Positions 59,201 through 62,160 of a stretch of 64,000 nt of DNA are shown here, piece by piece; the first letter of the stretch is position 1; the number at the start of each line of letters is the position of its first letter. The position numbers and the translations under genes were made by a program. Origin of the DNA: Tupaia tana (taxonomy: Eukaryota > Chordata > Mammalia > Scandentia > Tupaiidae); the NCBI GenBank assembly GCA_026018925.1, contig JAKSZU010000008.1, positions 60,907,027-60,971,026 on the forward strand. The letters are read 5' to 3'. The notes beneath the pieces are model-generated. The model ran no database searches, was not told the DNA's origin, and saw only the letters and a program-made list of their open reading frames with translations.

Positions 59201-61482
59201 CTGTATCTCATAAATATCTTGCCTATTTTTCTCCTTTATGTCTTTCTTCACATTCTCCTCCTCCTTTTAAGTTTATTTTATTTATTATTTGTTATTTTAA
59301 TTTTCTATAGGGCATATCTGTTCACCAAAAAGAGACAGTGATTGAGAGAGAAAAAATGAGAAGGCAAGTCACCAGTCCAAGACTTGAGACATGATCGGTC
59401 ATATGGGAGTCCAGCACCTTAACTACCATGCCACCTGTAGGCCCCATATATATAATTGTGATATTTGTATTTATGTAGATTTATTTTTATATTAAATTAG
59501 GATTATACTATATGTAGTATTATGTCCTGCTTTTTTCACTTAATGTTTTATGTCATGAACATTTTCCTACATCACTATAGTCTTTGAAAGCATGATACTA
59601 ATGGTGCTATAGTTTATTTAAACATTTTCATATTGTTAAGACATTCAGTTGCTAGTAATTTATATTGTTAAGACATTTTCCCTCTTTGATGTAAACAGTG
59701 CTGGTGTGAATATCTTTATTTTAATATCTTTGCATCTGATGGTTTTCTTATATTTTGAAATTTTTCAAAAAATGGATTTTCTTTAACCTAATAATGAGGT
59801 AGATTAATAAGTTTGTTGCAGAGGTTAGAAGGATTAATGGGGATAGAAAAGGTCCTATTATAACCAAATACTAAAATAAGAAAAATTAGTAAATATTTGT
59901 AGTTAGGCATCTCTAAATTGTTACTGTTTGGTTTCTTCATTTCTGCATTTAAAATTGGTTTTAAGTAACTTAAATTAACTTGATATTCTGTAATGGGGAA
60001 ATAACCGAAGTTTCTGATCTTTATGACTTTATAACGTGATAAAATGGTGTAATAATATAAAATTGTAGAATATAAATATGGGAGGAATGACAAAAGTTCC
60101 CCCCCTCCCCCCGTTTCAACCAGATATAAATACTGGGTTTCAGGTGGATTTTGTATTATGCACAATATTCACAGGAAGAAAGCCATGACTGGTATCCAGA
60201 TTTTTCTGACTCTAACTAAATGCTTTTTCTTCTACATTGTGCTGCCTTAGAAAATTTATTTATCTCCAGAATCCTGAATTCAAGCAAATAGTGAGACCTT
60301 CAACATTATTTATTTATATATTTAATTTATTTTCTGCTCATAGACTTTTCATTGTATTAATATTTTTTAATTTACACGTAATCACTATCTATCTTTACAG
60401 TGTACAGCATTCTTTTTTCTGGTACGAATATGGTGCATATCAGTCAAGGCAAAGACATTACATTATTATCAGCAAATAACTTTTCATTTTTATGTCCTTT
60501 TAGCATACTTTATATGAACATCTCTTTTTAGAAGCATTAGTGATAATTTGGGCTTAATTAACTGTCCAAACAGGTGATAGAATCTAGCATGTTGTTGAGT
60601 GTTTTATTACATCTTTATAAGAATATAAAAACTTCAGAAACTGTGTTAATTTTTAAAAATTTTGCCAGCGAGTGTATGCACTTGCTGAAGAGACCCAGAG
60701 ATGGAAAGTGAGAGGGCATTGCTTCAGGGAGGATGGTTACACTGCAATTCCTTCTCCTCCATTTCTCCGTCTTGGAATTTTGGACATACATAGCACATGT
60801 ACCAGGCATTTTTTTTGAACTTACTGGAGTTAGAACTTGAATCTTGCAATTGGCCCTGCGAGATCCAGCTGACTTAACCACCACACCACCAGCTGGCCTA
60901 ATGAAAAATTTTTAACAACCATATTAAAGTAAGCATTTTAAAATCTACATTTAACTTAAATGTCATTCTAAATAAAGATAGAGAATGTGCAGAAAATTAT
61001 GTTATGTGTTTATAATTTATTCAATATGACGTTTACAAAAACTTGACCAAAAAAGTTCCTGAAGCTTTTACATTTTTTTCTACTATCCCTAGGCATAATT
61101 TCAGTTCATTAACTTGGCTCCTTTCTTAAATTTAATCTTTCTGTGTCTATGACTTTACCTTTAATGGAAAAAAATACAAGTTATTTAAAACAATTCATCT
61201 GAGTGCCAGTAAAATGAAATCTTATTCCGTAATTGTTTGTGAGATGATCTACGCTAATTTAATTTATTGCATGACTTATGAGAATTGAATAACAATGTGT
61301 GTCTCAATTGTAGGTTCTGTACTTTTAAAAGAAAAGAGAAGGCATCGGTTGCATAAGTTCCTATGTCTCAGAGTTGGAAAACCAATGAGGAAAACGTTTG
61401 TATCACAAGCAAGTGCCACAATGCAACAGTATGCACAGAGAGATAAGAAACATGAATACTGGTTTGCTGTGCCACAAGAAAG
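13401..61482 (+). CDS. OXR1: OXR1, oxidation resistance protein 1: spliced CDS, 5' part (8 exons, 3' partial)
   Basis: The exons join as 13401-13599, 25285-25367, 31514-31621, 33098-33211, 42234-42386, 52353-52537, 55935-56701 and 61314-61482: 1778 coding bases, 592 full codons plus two bases, with no stop and consistent phases (1,0,0,0,0,2,1,2). All introns are GT-AG. The product order is a short alternative N-terminus (1-66), LysM-like module (about 91-135), Ser/Pro-rich linker, GRAM-like segment (about 205-275), acidic low-complexity region (about 281-530) and a basic stretch before the TLDc domain, which lies outside the window. OXR1 protects cells, notably neurons, against oxidative stress; TLDc proteins also act on the vacuolar ATPase. 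These roles come from knowledge of the family. NCOA7 is the close paralogue, but the sequence fits OXR1. Confidence 0.97.
14525..14550. repeat. (GT)n microsatellite
   Basis: Thirteen GT units in intron 1. Confidence 0.95.
14618..14838 (-). repeat. SINE family A, diverged
   Basis: The body in reverse (CTGGGGAATGGCCAGGCAGC) is followed by CAAGCTCCCAGGTGATTCTC at the box-B region and the head ending GTCTGCTGGCCCC. An old copy. Confidence 0.6.
15927..16170 (-). repeat. SINE family A, older subtype
   Basis: A T-rich tail, GAGAAATCACCTCCCCTCCC in the body, and the head ending CATACCACCTGCTGGCCCC. Confidence 0.8.
16705..16930 (+). repeat. SINE family B
   Basis: Head GGGACCAGCTGCTGTGGCAT, and an end with CTCTCTCAGAGGAAGTAAATCAATAAAC. 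A family A SINE has inserted into its tail. Confidence 0.65.
16931..17190 (-). repeat. SINE family A inserted in the tail of a family B SINE
   Basis: T tail, GAAGAGGTTTTTGCTATAGG, body, and head ending CATGTGCTGGTTCC. The duplication AAATCAATAAAC at 16919-16930 and 17191-17202 is exact, so insertion into the family B tail is well supported. Confidence 0.93.
17949..17985. repeat. (GT)n microsatellite, interrupted
   Basis: A short GT run with GC and AT interruptions. Confidence 0.8.
18319..18519 (+). repeat. SINE family A with internal deletion
   Basis: Head GGATCAACAGATGGCGTAAT; after ATTGACCATGGT the sequence jumps to CTTGTGCGTAAGTGCCC, so the box-B downstream part is missing. It ends at CCTATAGCACAAAACATCTC. 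Confidence 0.8.
18520..18590. repeat. Compound (TG)n(TA)n(TG)n microsatellite
   Basis: About 70 bp following directly on the SINE end, in the position of its A tail. It probably grew from that tail. Confidence 0.93.
19095..19330 (-). repeat. Possible MIR/L2 remnant
   Basis: The stretch ATAACAACCCTGTGAGATAT followed by a T-rich ATCACATTTTCC and TCTGAGCC resembles the 3' part of MIR-type repeats. Diverged and uncertain. Confidence 0.45.
21039..21070. repeat. A32 tract inside L1
   Basis: Thirty-two consecutive A in an A-rich part of L1 ORF2. It is not followed by the end of an element, so it is a local expansion rather than a retroposon tail. Confidence 0.9.
21238..21470 (-). repeat. SINE family A, shortened body
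   Basis: TTTTTTTGGCTATAGGGTGC opens it and the head ends CTATCTGCTGGCTCC. The palindromic part of the body is deleted after ACAGAAAGC. Confidence 0.82.
21558..21793 (-). repeat. SINE family A, diverged
   Basis: T-rich tail, TTTTTACTATAGGATACATA, body with AATCACCCCTTAAG, and the head ending at GCTACCTGTGG. Inserted in the L1. Confidence 0.75.
21836..22108 (+). repeat. SINE family A with target-site duplication
   Basis: Head GGGACCAGCAGTTGGCGTAA, intact box-B-like GGTTTGAGTCC, perfect palindrome CCCCCCTGGGGGG and A-rich tail. The flanks AAAACCGTAATGAG (21822-21835) and AAAACCCATAATGAG (22109-22123) are target-site duplicates, joining the L1 on both sides. Confidence 0.94.
23051..23284 (-). 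repeat. SINE family A with small deletion
   Basis: GGAGAGATTTTTGCTATAGG, body with CCCCCCAGGGGGG, head ending CATCAGCTGGTCCC. About 15 bases are missing after GGGGATGGCC. Confidence 0.9.
23395..23660 (-). repeat. Old L1 3' end fragment
   Basis: The order of CCACCACAATTGTAGAATAC, TTTATCAGCCCGATAGGTGA and AAGTTTTCATTTCTCTTTAA matches the 3' part of old mammalian L1s in reverse. Confidence 0.6.
23693..23720. repeat. (GT)n microsatellite
   Basis: Fourteen GT units. Confidence 0.95.
24505..24670 (-). repeat. SINE family A, short form
   Basis: Tail TTTATTCATTAATTC, then TTTGACCAGAGATAGAGAGA, AAAGCAAGCCACTAGGTCTG and the head ending CACCTGCTGGTCCC. The GC-rich body is absent, which defines the short form. 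The head carries a small CACGC duplication. Confidence 0.82.
25285..25367 (+). CDS. OXR1: OXR1 coding exon 2
   Basis: It encodes residues 67-94. This is the first exon shared by the long and short N-terminal isoforms in the known gene. It begins [16 protein letters not shown], is strongly basic, and ends IEYT, the first strand of the LysM module. The acceptor follows a T-rich tract (TTTTTTTCTTTCAG) and the donor is ACT|GTAAGT, a near-consensus site. Confidence 0.96.
25736..25992 (+). repeat. SINE family A with perfect 15-bp target-site duplication
   Basis: Head GGGACCAGCAGTTAGCGTAG, perfect body with CCCCCCGGGGGGG and the end CCTGTAGCAAAAACCTCTC plus A tail. AGATAAATTGATACT flanks it at 25721-25735 and 25993-26007. 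One of the youngest-looking copies. Confidence 0.96.
26500..26632 (-). repeat. SINE family A, short form, box-B region deleted
   Basis: TTTGACCAGAGAGAGAGAAA, then AAAGCAAGCTACCATTATCA, and the head ending CACCACCTGCTGGCCTC. The box-B segment is lost. Confidence 0.78.
27528..27810 (+). repeat. SINE family A with target-site duplication
   Basis: Full head and body with the CCCCCCTGGGGGG palindrome and two A-rich tail blocks. AAAAGTACTTCACACT (27512-27527) and AAAAGTACTTCATACT (27811-27826) differ at one base. Confidence 0.95.
27970..29400 (-). repeat. Possible old L1 5' region, interrupted by a SINE
   Basis: T-rich sequence whose order (for example CCATTTTCTGTCTGGAACCC, then TTTTGCCATCATTATGCTTC) recalls the 5' UTR/ORF1 part of old L1s read in reverse. 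Too diverged to define ends. Confidence 0.4.
28638..28859 (-). repeat. SINE family A, lower body deleted
   Basis: AGTCTTTTGCCATAGGGTGT, body CCCCCAAGGGGGGATGG, then a jump to GAAGCCAGTGGTCTAGG and the head ending CATCTGCTGGCCC. Confidence 0.85.
29745..30010 (-). repeat. Possible diverged SINE
   Basis: GATCTTGGGCACTTGCACAC resembles the family A body, and ACCATGTGGGATTGGCTTCT its head region. The rest does not align well. Confidence 0.4.
30251..30401 (-). repeat. SINE family A, short form
   Basis: TTTGACCAGAGAGATTGAGA, AAAGCAAGTCACCAGGTCTG and the head ending CCACCTGCAGGCTC. Confidence 0.83.
30533..30808 (-). repeat. SINE family A, diverged, box-B duplicated
   Basis: T tail, CTTTTTGGTTATAGAGCATG, body with CTCCCACCCCCAGGAG. 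The box-B region is repeated (GGGACTCAAACTAGAACTCA), and it ends near CATACCACTTGGTTGGG. Confidence 0.72.
31514..31621 (+). CDS. OXR1: OXR1 coding exon 3 (LysM core)
   Basis: It encodes residues 95-130, exactly 36 codons. Most of the LysM-like module is here: [19 protein letters not shown] followed by NKLF, the usual helix-helix pattern of LysM with an asparagine-leucine pair. LysM modules bind N-acetylglucosamine polymers in many proteins; no such ligand is established for OXR1 by this sequence. Acceptor AAACAG|GTTG, donor CAG|GTAGTA. A phase 0-0 exon. Confidence 0.96.
31752..31915 (+). repeat. SINE family A lacking its head, with intact target-site duplication
   Basis: It starts inside the body at TCTGGGCACGTGTACATG and keeps the palindrome CCCCCCTGGGGGG, the CT stretch and the A tail. 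GAAAATCATACTGGCC (31736-31751) and GAAAATCATATTGGCC (31916-31931) flank it. The missing tRNA-like head therefore reflects 5' truncation at insertion, not later deletion. Confidence 0.93.
31970..32165 (-). repeat. L1/half-L1 3' end
   Basis: In reverse it reads AATGGAAAATTATCTGTTGA, then GCATGCTGTAATGATATACA near the end, matching the half-L1 tails at 5190-5300. A truncated insertion of the same LINE lineage. Confidence 0.7.
32180..32420 (-). repeat. SINE family A
   Basis: T tail, TTGCTATAGGGTGTGTGCAT, body with CCCCTTGTGGGGG, and head ending TATCTACTGGTACC. Confidence 0.85.
32560..32960 (-). repeat. Old L1 3' end
   Basis: TTTCTGTAGGGTAAATTTTT, ATTGTTGGGTCAAGGATATA and AATATTGGCAAATTGTTCTT occur in the order typical of old L1 3' ends read in reverse. 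Confidence 0.75.
33098..33211 (+). CDS. OXR1: OXR1 coding exon 4 (end of LysM, Ser/Pro linker)
   Basis: It encodes residues 131-168, 38 codons. It opens VLYVPD, the last strand of the LysM module, then gives a linker with four Ser-Pro pairs ([12 protein letters not shown]), possible proline-directed kinase sites. It ends EAEFDKTT. Acceptor TCTTACAG|GTTT, donor ACT|GTAAGT. Confidence 0.96.
33345..33895 (-). repeat. SINE family A, older subtype, split by a younger SINE
   Basis: Body at 33362-33520 (TTGCTATATGGCTCATGTGC ... AGGATTCTGTTCATAATC) and box-B/head part at 33795-33895 (CATGTCCAGGACTTGAACTG, ending CTGCCACTTGGTCCT). The gap is exactly the inserted SINE and its duplicated target. Confidence 0.88.
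33521..33794 (-). repeat. SINE family A nested in an older SINE
   Basis: Long T tail, GAGAGGTTTTTCACTATAGG, palindrome CCCCCCAGGGGGG, near-perfect box-B region (reverse GGACGCGAACCGCGG) and head ending CTGCTGGTTCCC. GTGTAGTGTGTTTTT flanks it (to 33520, and 33797-33811). Confidence 0.96.
33985..34189 (-). repeat. SINE family C
   Basis: GAGAGAGAGAGAAAGAAAGA at the tail side; TGGACACAAACCCAGGACTT and the end CTATACCAGTGCCTGGCCCC at the head side. It resembles the copy at 44880 rather than family A. Confidence 0.65.
34516..34739 (-). repeat. SINE family A, body deletion
   Basis: GAAGTTTTTGCCTCCTTAGG, body CCCCCAAGGGAGATG. GATCTTGGGCATAG joins directly to TTTCAAACCACTTGG, losing about 20 bases. 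The head ends CACCTGCTGACCACC. Confidence 0.83.
36370..37110 (-). repeat. MIR split by an unclassified insertion of about 460 bp
   Basis: 36400-36497 and 36965-37110 together give reverse-orientation MIR order (GAGGTAAGCAC, then AAACTGAGAAACTAAAG, AAGGTCACTTAATTAGCTAA, CAGAGCCTGTGTTCTTCATT). Between them, about 36498-36962 is a different sequence with TTGTATACTTGCGTAAATGG and CACTAATAAATGCC near its end. It may be an old retroelement that I cannot name. Confidence 0.55.
37410..37672 (-). repeat. SINE family A carrying an (AC)n expansion
   Basis: TTTTTGCTATGGGGCATGTG, then an AC run of about 34 bp (37462-37495) in place of the AGACAGAGAG stretch, body CCTCCAGGGGGATGG, and a decayed head. Confidence 0.8.
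37701..37961 (-). repeat. SINE family A
   Basis: T tail, GAGGTTTTTGTTATAGGGAG, body with an ACCACAACACACCACA expansion, and a head that ends TTATGCTGATTCCC. The flanks CAACCCCTTCTCTC and CAACCCCTCTC suggest a duplicated target with a small difference. Confidence 0.87.
38200..38345. repeat. AT-rich low-complexity sequence
   Basis: Runs of TATATA and ATATAAAT without a fixed unit. Confidence 0.7.
38440..38594 (-). repeat. SINE family A, short form
   Basis: ATTTAATTTGAGCAGAGAGA, GCAAGCCACCAGATCTGGGA, intact box-B-like reverse (ACTTGAACCATGG), head ending CACCTGCCATCCCC. Confidence 0.85.
39227..39479 (+). repeat. SINE family A
   Basis: Head AGCAGGTGGTCTAATGGTTA, GGTTTCAGTCCCAGACTCGG, body with CACACCGTCGGGGGTG, end GCCCTATAGTAAAAATCTCT. 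Confidence 0.88.
40020..40262 (+). repeat. MIR
   Basis: Order typical of MIR: AGTATAGTGTTGTAGTTAAG, then CTGGCAAGTTATTGAACTTG in the core region, GAAAATTAAATGAAATGG, and AACAGCATAATACACTTAG. Diverged, as expected for this ancient family. Confidence 0.75.
41242..41280. repeat. (AT)n microsatellite
   Basis: About 18 AT units. Confidence 0.95.
41339..41587 (-). repeat. SINE family A, diverged
   Basis: ATTACCAGGGGATGTGTACT, AAAGAAAGCATCCCTCAGTC, TTTGGGCACATGCACACACA, AAGGATTCAAACTGCAG and the head ending CACTGAACTAGCCCC. Confidence 0.7.
41961..41994. repeat. (GT)n(GC)n alternating tract
   Basis: Ten GT units run directly into GC units and GTGCACATG, a long alternating purine-pyrimidine stretch. 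Confidence 0.93.
42234..42386 (+). CDS. OXR1: OXR1 coding exon 5
   Basis: It encodes residues 169-219, 51 codons: a Thr/Ser-rich linker, an acidic run of four Glu, then [15 protein letters not shown], the first part of the GRAM-like segment. The acceptor is GTTTTAAAG and the donor AAG|GTAATG. The start reads [12 protein letters not shown]. From memory, human OXR1 has NPDVHPTEATP, so this copy may carry one extra threonine; the frame is kept either way. Confidence 0.95.
43277..43552 (+). repeat. SINE family A
   Basis: Head GGAACCAGCAGTTAGTGTAA, box-B-like GGTTCAATTCC, body CCCCCCTGGGGG, end CGCCCTATAGCCAAAACCTC with two A blocks. Flanks TTCTCTTG are duplicated. Confidence 0.93.
43555..44175 (-). 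repeat. L1 ORF2 5' region (old L1)
   Basis: In reverse this is L1 ORF2 endonuclease-region sequence: TTTTATGGTCAGAATACAAT, AATAATGTGTATTCTCATG, GGTTTCTCCTTTCAGTTCTA and TTTTAGCTTCCTTTTGATAA occur in the expected order. Highly broken. Confidence 0.82.
44176..44250 (+). repeat. SINE head fragment
   Basis: GGGTCAGCTCCATGGTCTGG, then a tRNA-like head to GACTTATAAAACATG; no body follows. It abuts the next SINE in the opposite direction. Confidence 0.6.
44253..44461 (-). repeat. SINE family A, diverged
   Basis: CCTCACCAGAGAGAGAATGA, CTCCCCTAGTGGAGTATGG, TAGGAATTGAACTGCTC and the head ending ACCACCAGGCTAG. Confidence 0.65.
44555..44728 (-). repeat. SINE family A, short form
   Basis: TTTGCCAGAGAAAGACAGAG, AAAGCAAACTACCAAATCTG, GGACTCAAACCACAG and the head ending CATCACTTGCTGACCC. 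Confidence 0.8.
44880..45089 (-). repeat. SINE family C
   Basis: TCCTTGGAACAGAGAGACAA, TATCCAGTCCCAGATGACCT, TCATGTGGGTCCAATTGTAT and the end CTGTACCACACTTGGCC. Related to the copy at 33985. Confidence 0.65.
45310..45374. mobile_element. Mariner-type MITE 1 (palindromic, about 65 bp)
   Basis: GGTTGTTGGAAAAGTCATGA at the left pairs with TTATGACTTTTCTGACAACC at the right around a short T/A-rich loop. The length and near-perfect palindrome resemble MADE1-type mariner derivatives. It is non-coding and would rely on a transposase from elsewhere. Confidence 0.72.
45479..45553. mobile_element. Mariner-type MITE 2 (palindromic, about 73 bp)
   Basis: AGTTGTTGGGAAAGTCATGA at the left pairs with GTCATGGCTTTTCTGGCAAT at the right. 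It is the same family as MITE 1 about 105 bp away, with several extra bases in the loop. Confidence 0.7.
45715..45963 (-). repeat. SINE family A
   Basis: T tail, GAGAGGTTTTCGCTATAGGG, body CCCCCCAGTGGGGATGG, head ending CTAACTGCTGGCCCC. Directly followed by another SINE in the same orientation. Confidence 0.92.
45964..46183 (-). repeat. SINE family A, body deletion
   Basis: GAGAGATTTTTGCTAGAGGG, then ACAGCGGGGATAGGCACACT with the palindrome lost, good box-B reverse (GGGACTCGAACCTCAG), head ending CATCTGCTGGTCTC. Confidence 0.88.
46829..47102 (-). repeat. SINE family A with duplicated A-box region
   Basis: GAGATTTTTGCTGTAGGGTG, body, and TTTGAACCAGCGACATTAC. The segment ACTCCAGCAACATAACCATT is repeated as AGTCCAGTGACATAACCATT about 39 bp on, before the end CATCTGCTGGTCCC. 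Confidence 0.87.
47364..47626 (+). repeat. SINE family A, older subtype
   Basis: Head GGGCCAGCAGGTGGTACAAT, GGTTCAAGTCCGGACTCAA, body with CCCTCCTGTGGAG, end CACCCTATGGAAAAACCTAC plus A tail. Confidence 0.87.
48047..48323 (-). repeat. SINE family A with target-site duplication
   Basis: Long T tail, GAGAGGTTTTCGCTATAGGG, perfect CCCCCCAGGGGGG, head ending CTGCTGGTTCCC. TGAGTAGGGCCTTT is present at 48033-48046 and 48324-48337. Confidence 0.96.
48661..48936 (-). repeat. SINE family A
   Basis: T/G-rich tail, GAGAGGTTTTTGCTACAGGG, body CCCCCTATGGGGATGG, head ending CAACTGCTGGTTCT. Confidence 0.92.
49290..49528 (-). repeat. SINE family A, diverged
   Basis: TTTGCCAGAGTGTGGGGAGA, CCCCAGCAGGACCTGGCC, AAGCCACTGGGGCCAGG and a decayed head near TTAACCTACTAG. 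Confidence 0.68.
49600..50048 (-). repeat. MaLR LTR (MST-type)
   Basis: The reverse complement opens near 50045 (GGTTTGGAAATGGTTTGCTG) and ends near 49620 with AATAAACTCTGTTCTTTG and CAGATACTTCTGTTC. The middle has GAATGGGTTAGTTTCTACAA, as in MST-type LTRs. A solitary LTR. Confidence 0.75.
50205..50375 (+). repeat. Tandem duplication, left copy, with partial MIR
   Basis: CACCTTGATTTAGGGTAATG, GTTTGTGATTCAGATGC and TTGCCTGGCCCCTCTCAACC all recur in order at 50695-50815. The MIR core part begins near 50310. Confidence 0.75.
50385..50640 (-). repeat. SINE family A, diverged, between duplicated copies
   Basis: TCTTTTTTTGTTGCTAACTT, AAACACTTCAATGGAGTGTG, ATTTAAACATCAATCG and the end CAAACCACAAGGCCAGC. 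Its age and position suggest it came between, or was captured by, the duplication. Confidence 0.68.
50645..50910 (+). repeat. Tandem duplication, right copy, with MIR
   Basis: The right copy repeats the left at about 445 bp spacing. MIR sequence is more complete: TTGCCTGGCCCCTCTCAGCC, TTTCTACCTATAAAATGGAA and AAGATCAGATAAACAGTG. Confidence 0.75.
51180..51437 (-). repeat. SINE family A with duplicated head segment
   Basis: GTTTTTGCTGTAGAATGTGT, body CCCCCCTGCGGAGGTGG, GGGACTTGAACCTCTG. GCCATGTAGGAATTGAATG is repeated as GCCATGTAGGAATTCAGTG; the end is CACCTACTTTCTCCC. Confidence 0.82.
51806..51985 (+). repeat. SINE family A, short form
   Basis: Head GGGCCAGAAGGTGGCATGGT, box-B-like GGTTTGAGTCC, then GGTGGCTTGCTTTCTCAGTT direct to the CT stretch and TCTGATCAAACTAGAAAATA. 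This forward copy shows the short-form structure clearly. Confidence 0.9.
52005..52240. repeat. AT-rich degenerate minisatellite
   Basis: CTAGGTTAATA at 52070, CTAGGTTAATG at 52130 and CTAGGTTATAT at 52176 punctuate TA/CA-rich sequence, suggesting a unit of about 46-60 bp. Confidence 0.65.
52353..52537 (+). CDS. OXR1: OXR1 coding exon 6 (GRAM-like segment)
   Basis: It encodes residues 220-280 and two bases of codon 281. It carries [18 protein letters not shown], then [19 protein letters not shown], the second part of the GRAM-like, PH-fold segment typical of OXR1 and NCOA7. Acceptor TTCACCTTAG|GGTA, donor CCCAT|GTAAGA. The exon is highly conserved, as expected of the family. Confidence 0.97.
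52686..52938 (+). repeat. SINE family A with target-site duplication
   Basis: Head GGAACCAGCAGTTAGTGTAA, full body with CCCCCCTGGGGGG, end CACCCTATAGCGAAAACCTC, A tail. AAAAGTTATTCTTGATG and AAAAGTTATTGTTGATG flank it (one mismatch). Confidence 0.95.
54900..55090 (-). repeat. SINE family A, short form
   Basis: TTTAATTTGCACCAAGGCTC, AAAGCAAGCCACTAGGTCTG, GGGCTCAAACTGCGG and the head ending CACCTGCCAGCCCC. Confidence 0.84.
55935..56701 (+). CDS. OXR1: OXR1 coding exon 7 (large acidic linker exon)
   Basis: It encodes residues 281-536 and one base of codon 537; at 767 bp it is by far the largest exon here. The product starts [16 protein letters not shown], followed by a long Ser/Glu/Asp-rich region with no fold visible. 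Near the end is a Gln-rich predicted helix ([14 protein letters not shown], then [14 protein letters not shown]). Acceptor TTAATCACAG|AGAA, donor GAAG|GTAAGA. If the donor were ignored, the frame would run 27 codons into the intron to a stop at 56782; the conserved continuation in exon 8 argues for splicing. Confidence 0.97.
57120..57362 (-). repeat. SINE family A with TA expansion
   Basis: A TATA run replaces part of the tail-proximal end; body CACCCCCCCGGGGGGTG; CCAAGACTCAAACTGTGG; head ending CACCTGCTGGCCCC. Confidence 0.85.
57740..58720 (-). repeat. Old L1 3' end, split by a SINE
   Basis: 57740-58139 and 58401-58720 join as reverse L1 3' sequence, with ATGCATAACATCAAATTTAC, TGTACATTCACATTGCTCTA, AATATTCCATTGTATGTATG and AAGTGGAATTGCTAGATCAA in order. 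Confidence 0.85.
58140..58400 (+). repeat. SINE family A with perfect 12-bp target-site duplication
   Basis: Head GGGGCCCACCAGATGGCGTA, box-B GGTTCGAGGTCC, body, CT stretch, end CACCCTATGGTAAAAATCTT. TCCTTCCTTTTG at 58128-58139 and 58401-58412 is exact. Confidence 0.95.
59060..59235 (-). repeat. L1/half-L1 3' end
   Basis: In reverse: GATATTTATGAGATACAGAA, GATCTGTTGATGATAATGTG and an end near TATAAAGTGGTTGAATGC. The order matches the tails at 5190 and 31970. Confidence 0.6.
59265..59445 (-). repeat. SINE family A, short form
   Basis: TTTAATTTTCTATAGGGCAT, AAGGCAAGTCACCAGTCCAA, AGACTTGAGACATGATCG and the head ending CACCTGTAGGCCCC. Confidence 0.8.
60310..60560 (-). repeat. L1/half-L1 3' end
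   Basis: In reverse: ATGAAAAGTTATTTGCTGAT and AATGCTGTACACTGTAAAGA, as in the other lineage tails here. Truncated. Confidence 0.55.
60650..60899 (-). repeat. SINE family A, diverged
   Basis: TTTTGCCAGCGAGTGTATGC, GCTTCAGGGAGGATGG, AGTTAGAACTTGAATC and the end CACCACCAGCTGGCC. Confidence 0.75.
61314..61482 (+). CDS. OXR1: OXR1 coding exon 8
   Basis: It completes codon 537 and encodes residues through 592 plus two bases of codon 593 (Arg). The product is basic and conserved: [20 protein letters not shown], then [17 protein letters not shown] and [10 protein letters not shown]. Acceptor CTCAATTGTAG|GTTC, donor AAAG|GTAAAA. The next family exon should open with a threonine-aspartate start, but it is not in the window. 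The TLDc domain is further downstream. Confidence 0.96.
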
Positions 61483-61895
61483 GTAAAAAACAGAGTCAGA
61501 AAAACTTGAAAACTTCTTGAGGTCTTTGAATTAAAATTATTTCTTATATCACAGTACCACAGGCAAAGTACTCAGAAAGGAATAGCTTATAGTTAAAATG
61601 TAACATTGAAGCTATTTGAAATCATTTGCCTTCTATTTTATACTCTTTAATTTACTACATTTAGTATTACATAGCCTTTTGTGGTTTATTGCAAAAATTG
61701 TGAACCAGACACTCAGAAGTGGTAAAGACACTTGAGTTTTTTAGACCATTACCATTCATCAGTATATTAACCAGTATGATTCCTCCCTAAAGGCAAGTAA
61801 AAATGTACAGTCCTTTACTTACTTACATTTTTCAAATATTTATTGAATGCCTGCTATATACATGACACTACATTAGCTACTAAAAAGATATGATA

Positions 61896-62160
61896 GGAAC
61901 CAGCCAGTGCTCTGGCGGTTAAGACAGTTCTCACATGGCCAACTGTGCAATTCCAGTCCCAGATCCAGCAGCATGAAAAACTTGCTGGACATGTGTGCAT
62001 GCATGCCCAAAATTTAAAGGAGAGAGAGATGGATGAAAAGGGATTGCAACATGATCCCCCGTGGTGTGGTGGGTGCTTTCTCACTTTCTATCAATCTCTC
62101 TCTCTTCCCCTCTCCAACTAGTGCATGTACCCTCTGGCAAAAACTTAAGGAAAAAAACAA
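61896..62160 (+). repeat. SINE family A, older subtype
   Basis: Head GGAACCAGCCAGTGCTCTGG, AATTCCAGTCCCAGATCC, body with CCCCCGTGGTG, end ACCCTCTGGCAAAAACTTAA. Like the diverged copies at 1466 and 9812. Confidence 0.82.

Larger units (their letters stand above)
56702..61313 (+). other. OXR1: OXR1 intron 7
   Basis: About 4.6 kb. SINEs at 57120, 58140, 59265 and 60650, an L1 at 57740-58720 and L1 tails at 59060 and 60310. At 56790-57110, 57370-57735, 58725-59040, 59450-60300 and 60900-61300 nothing else is recognised. Confidence 0.85.
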
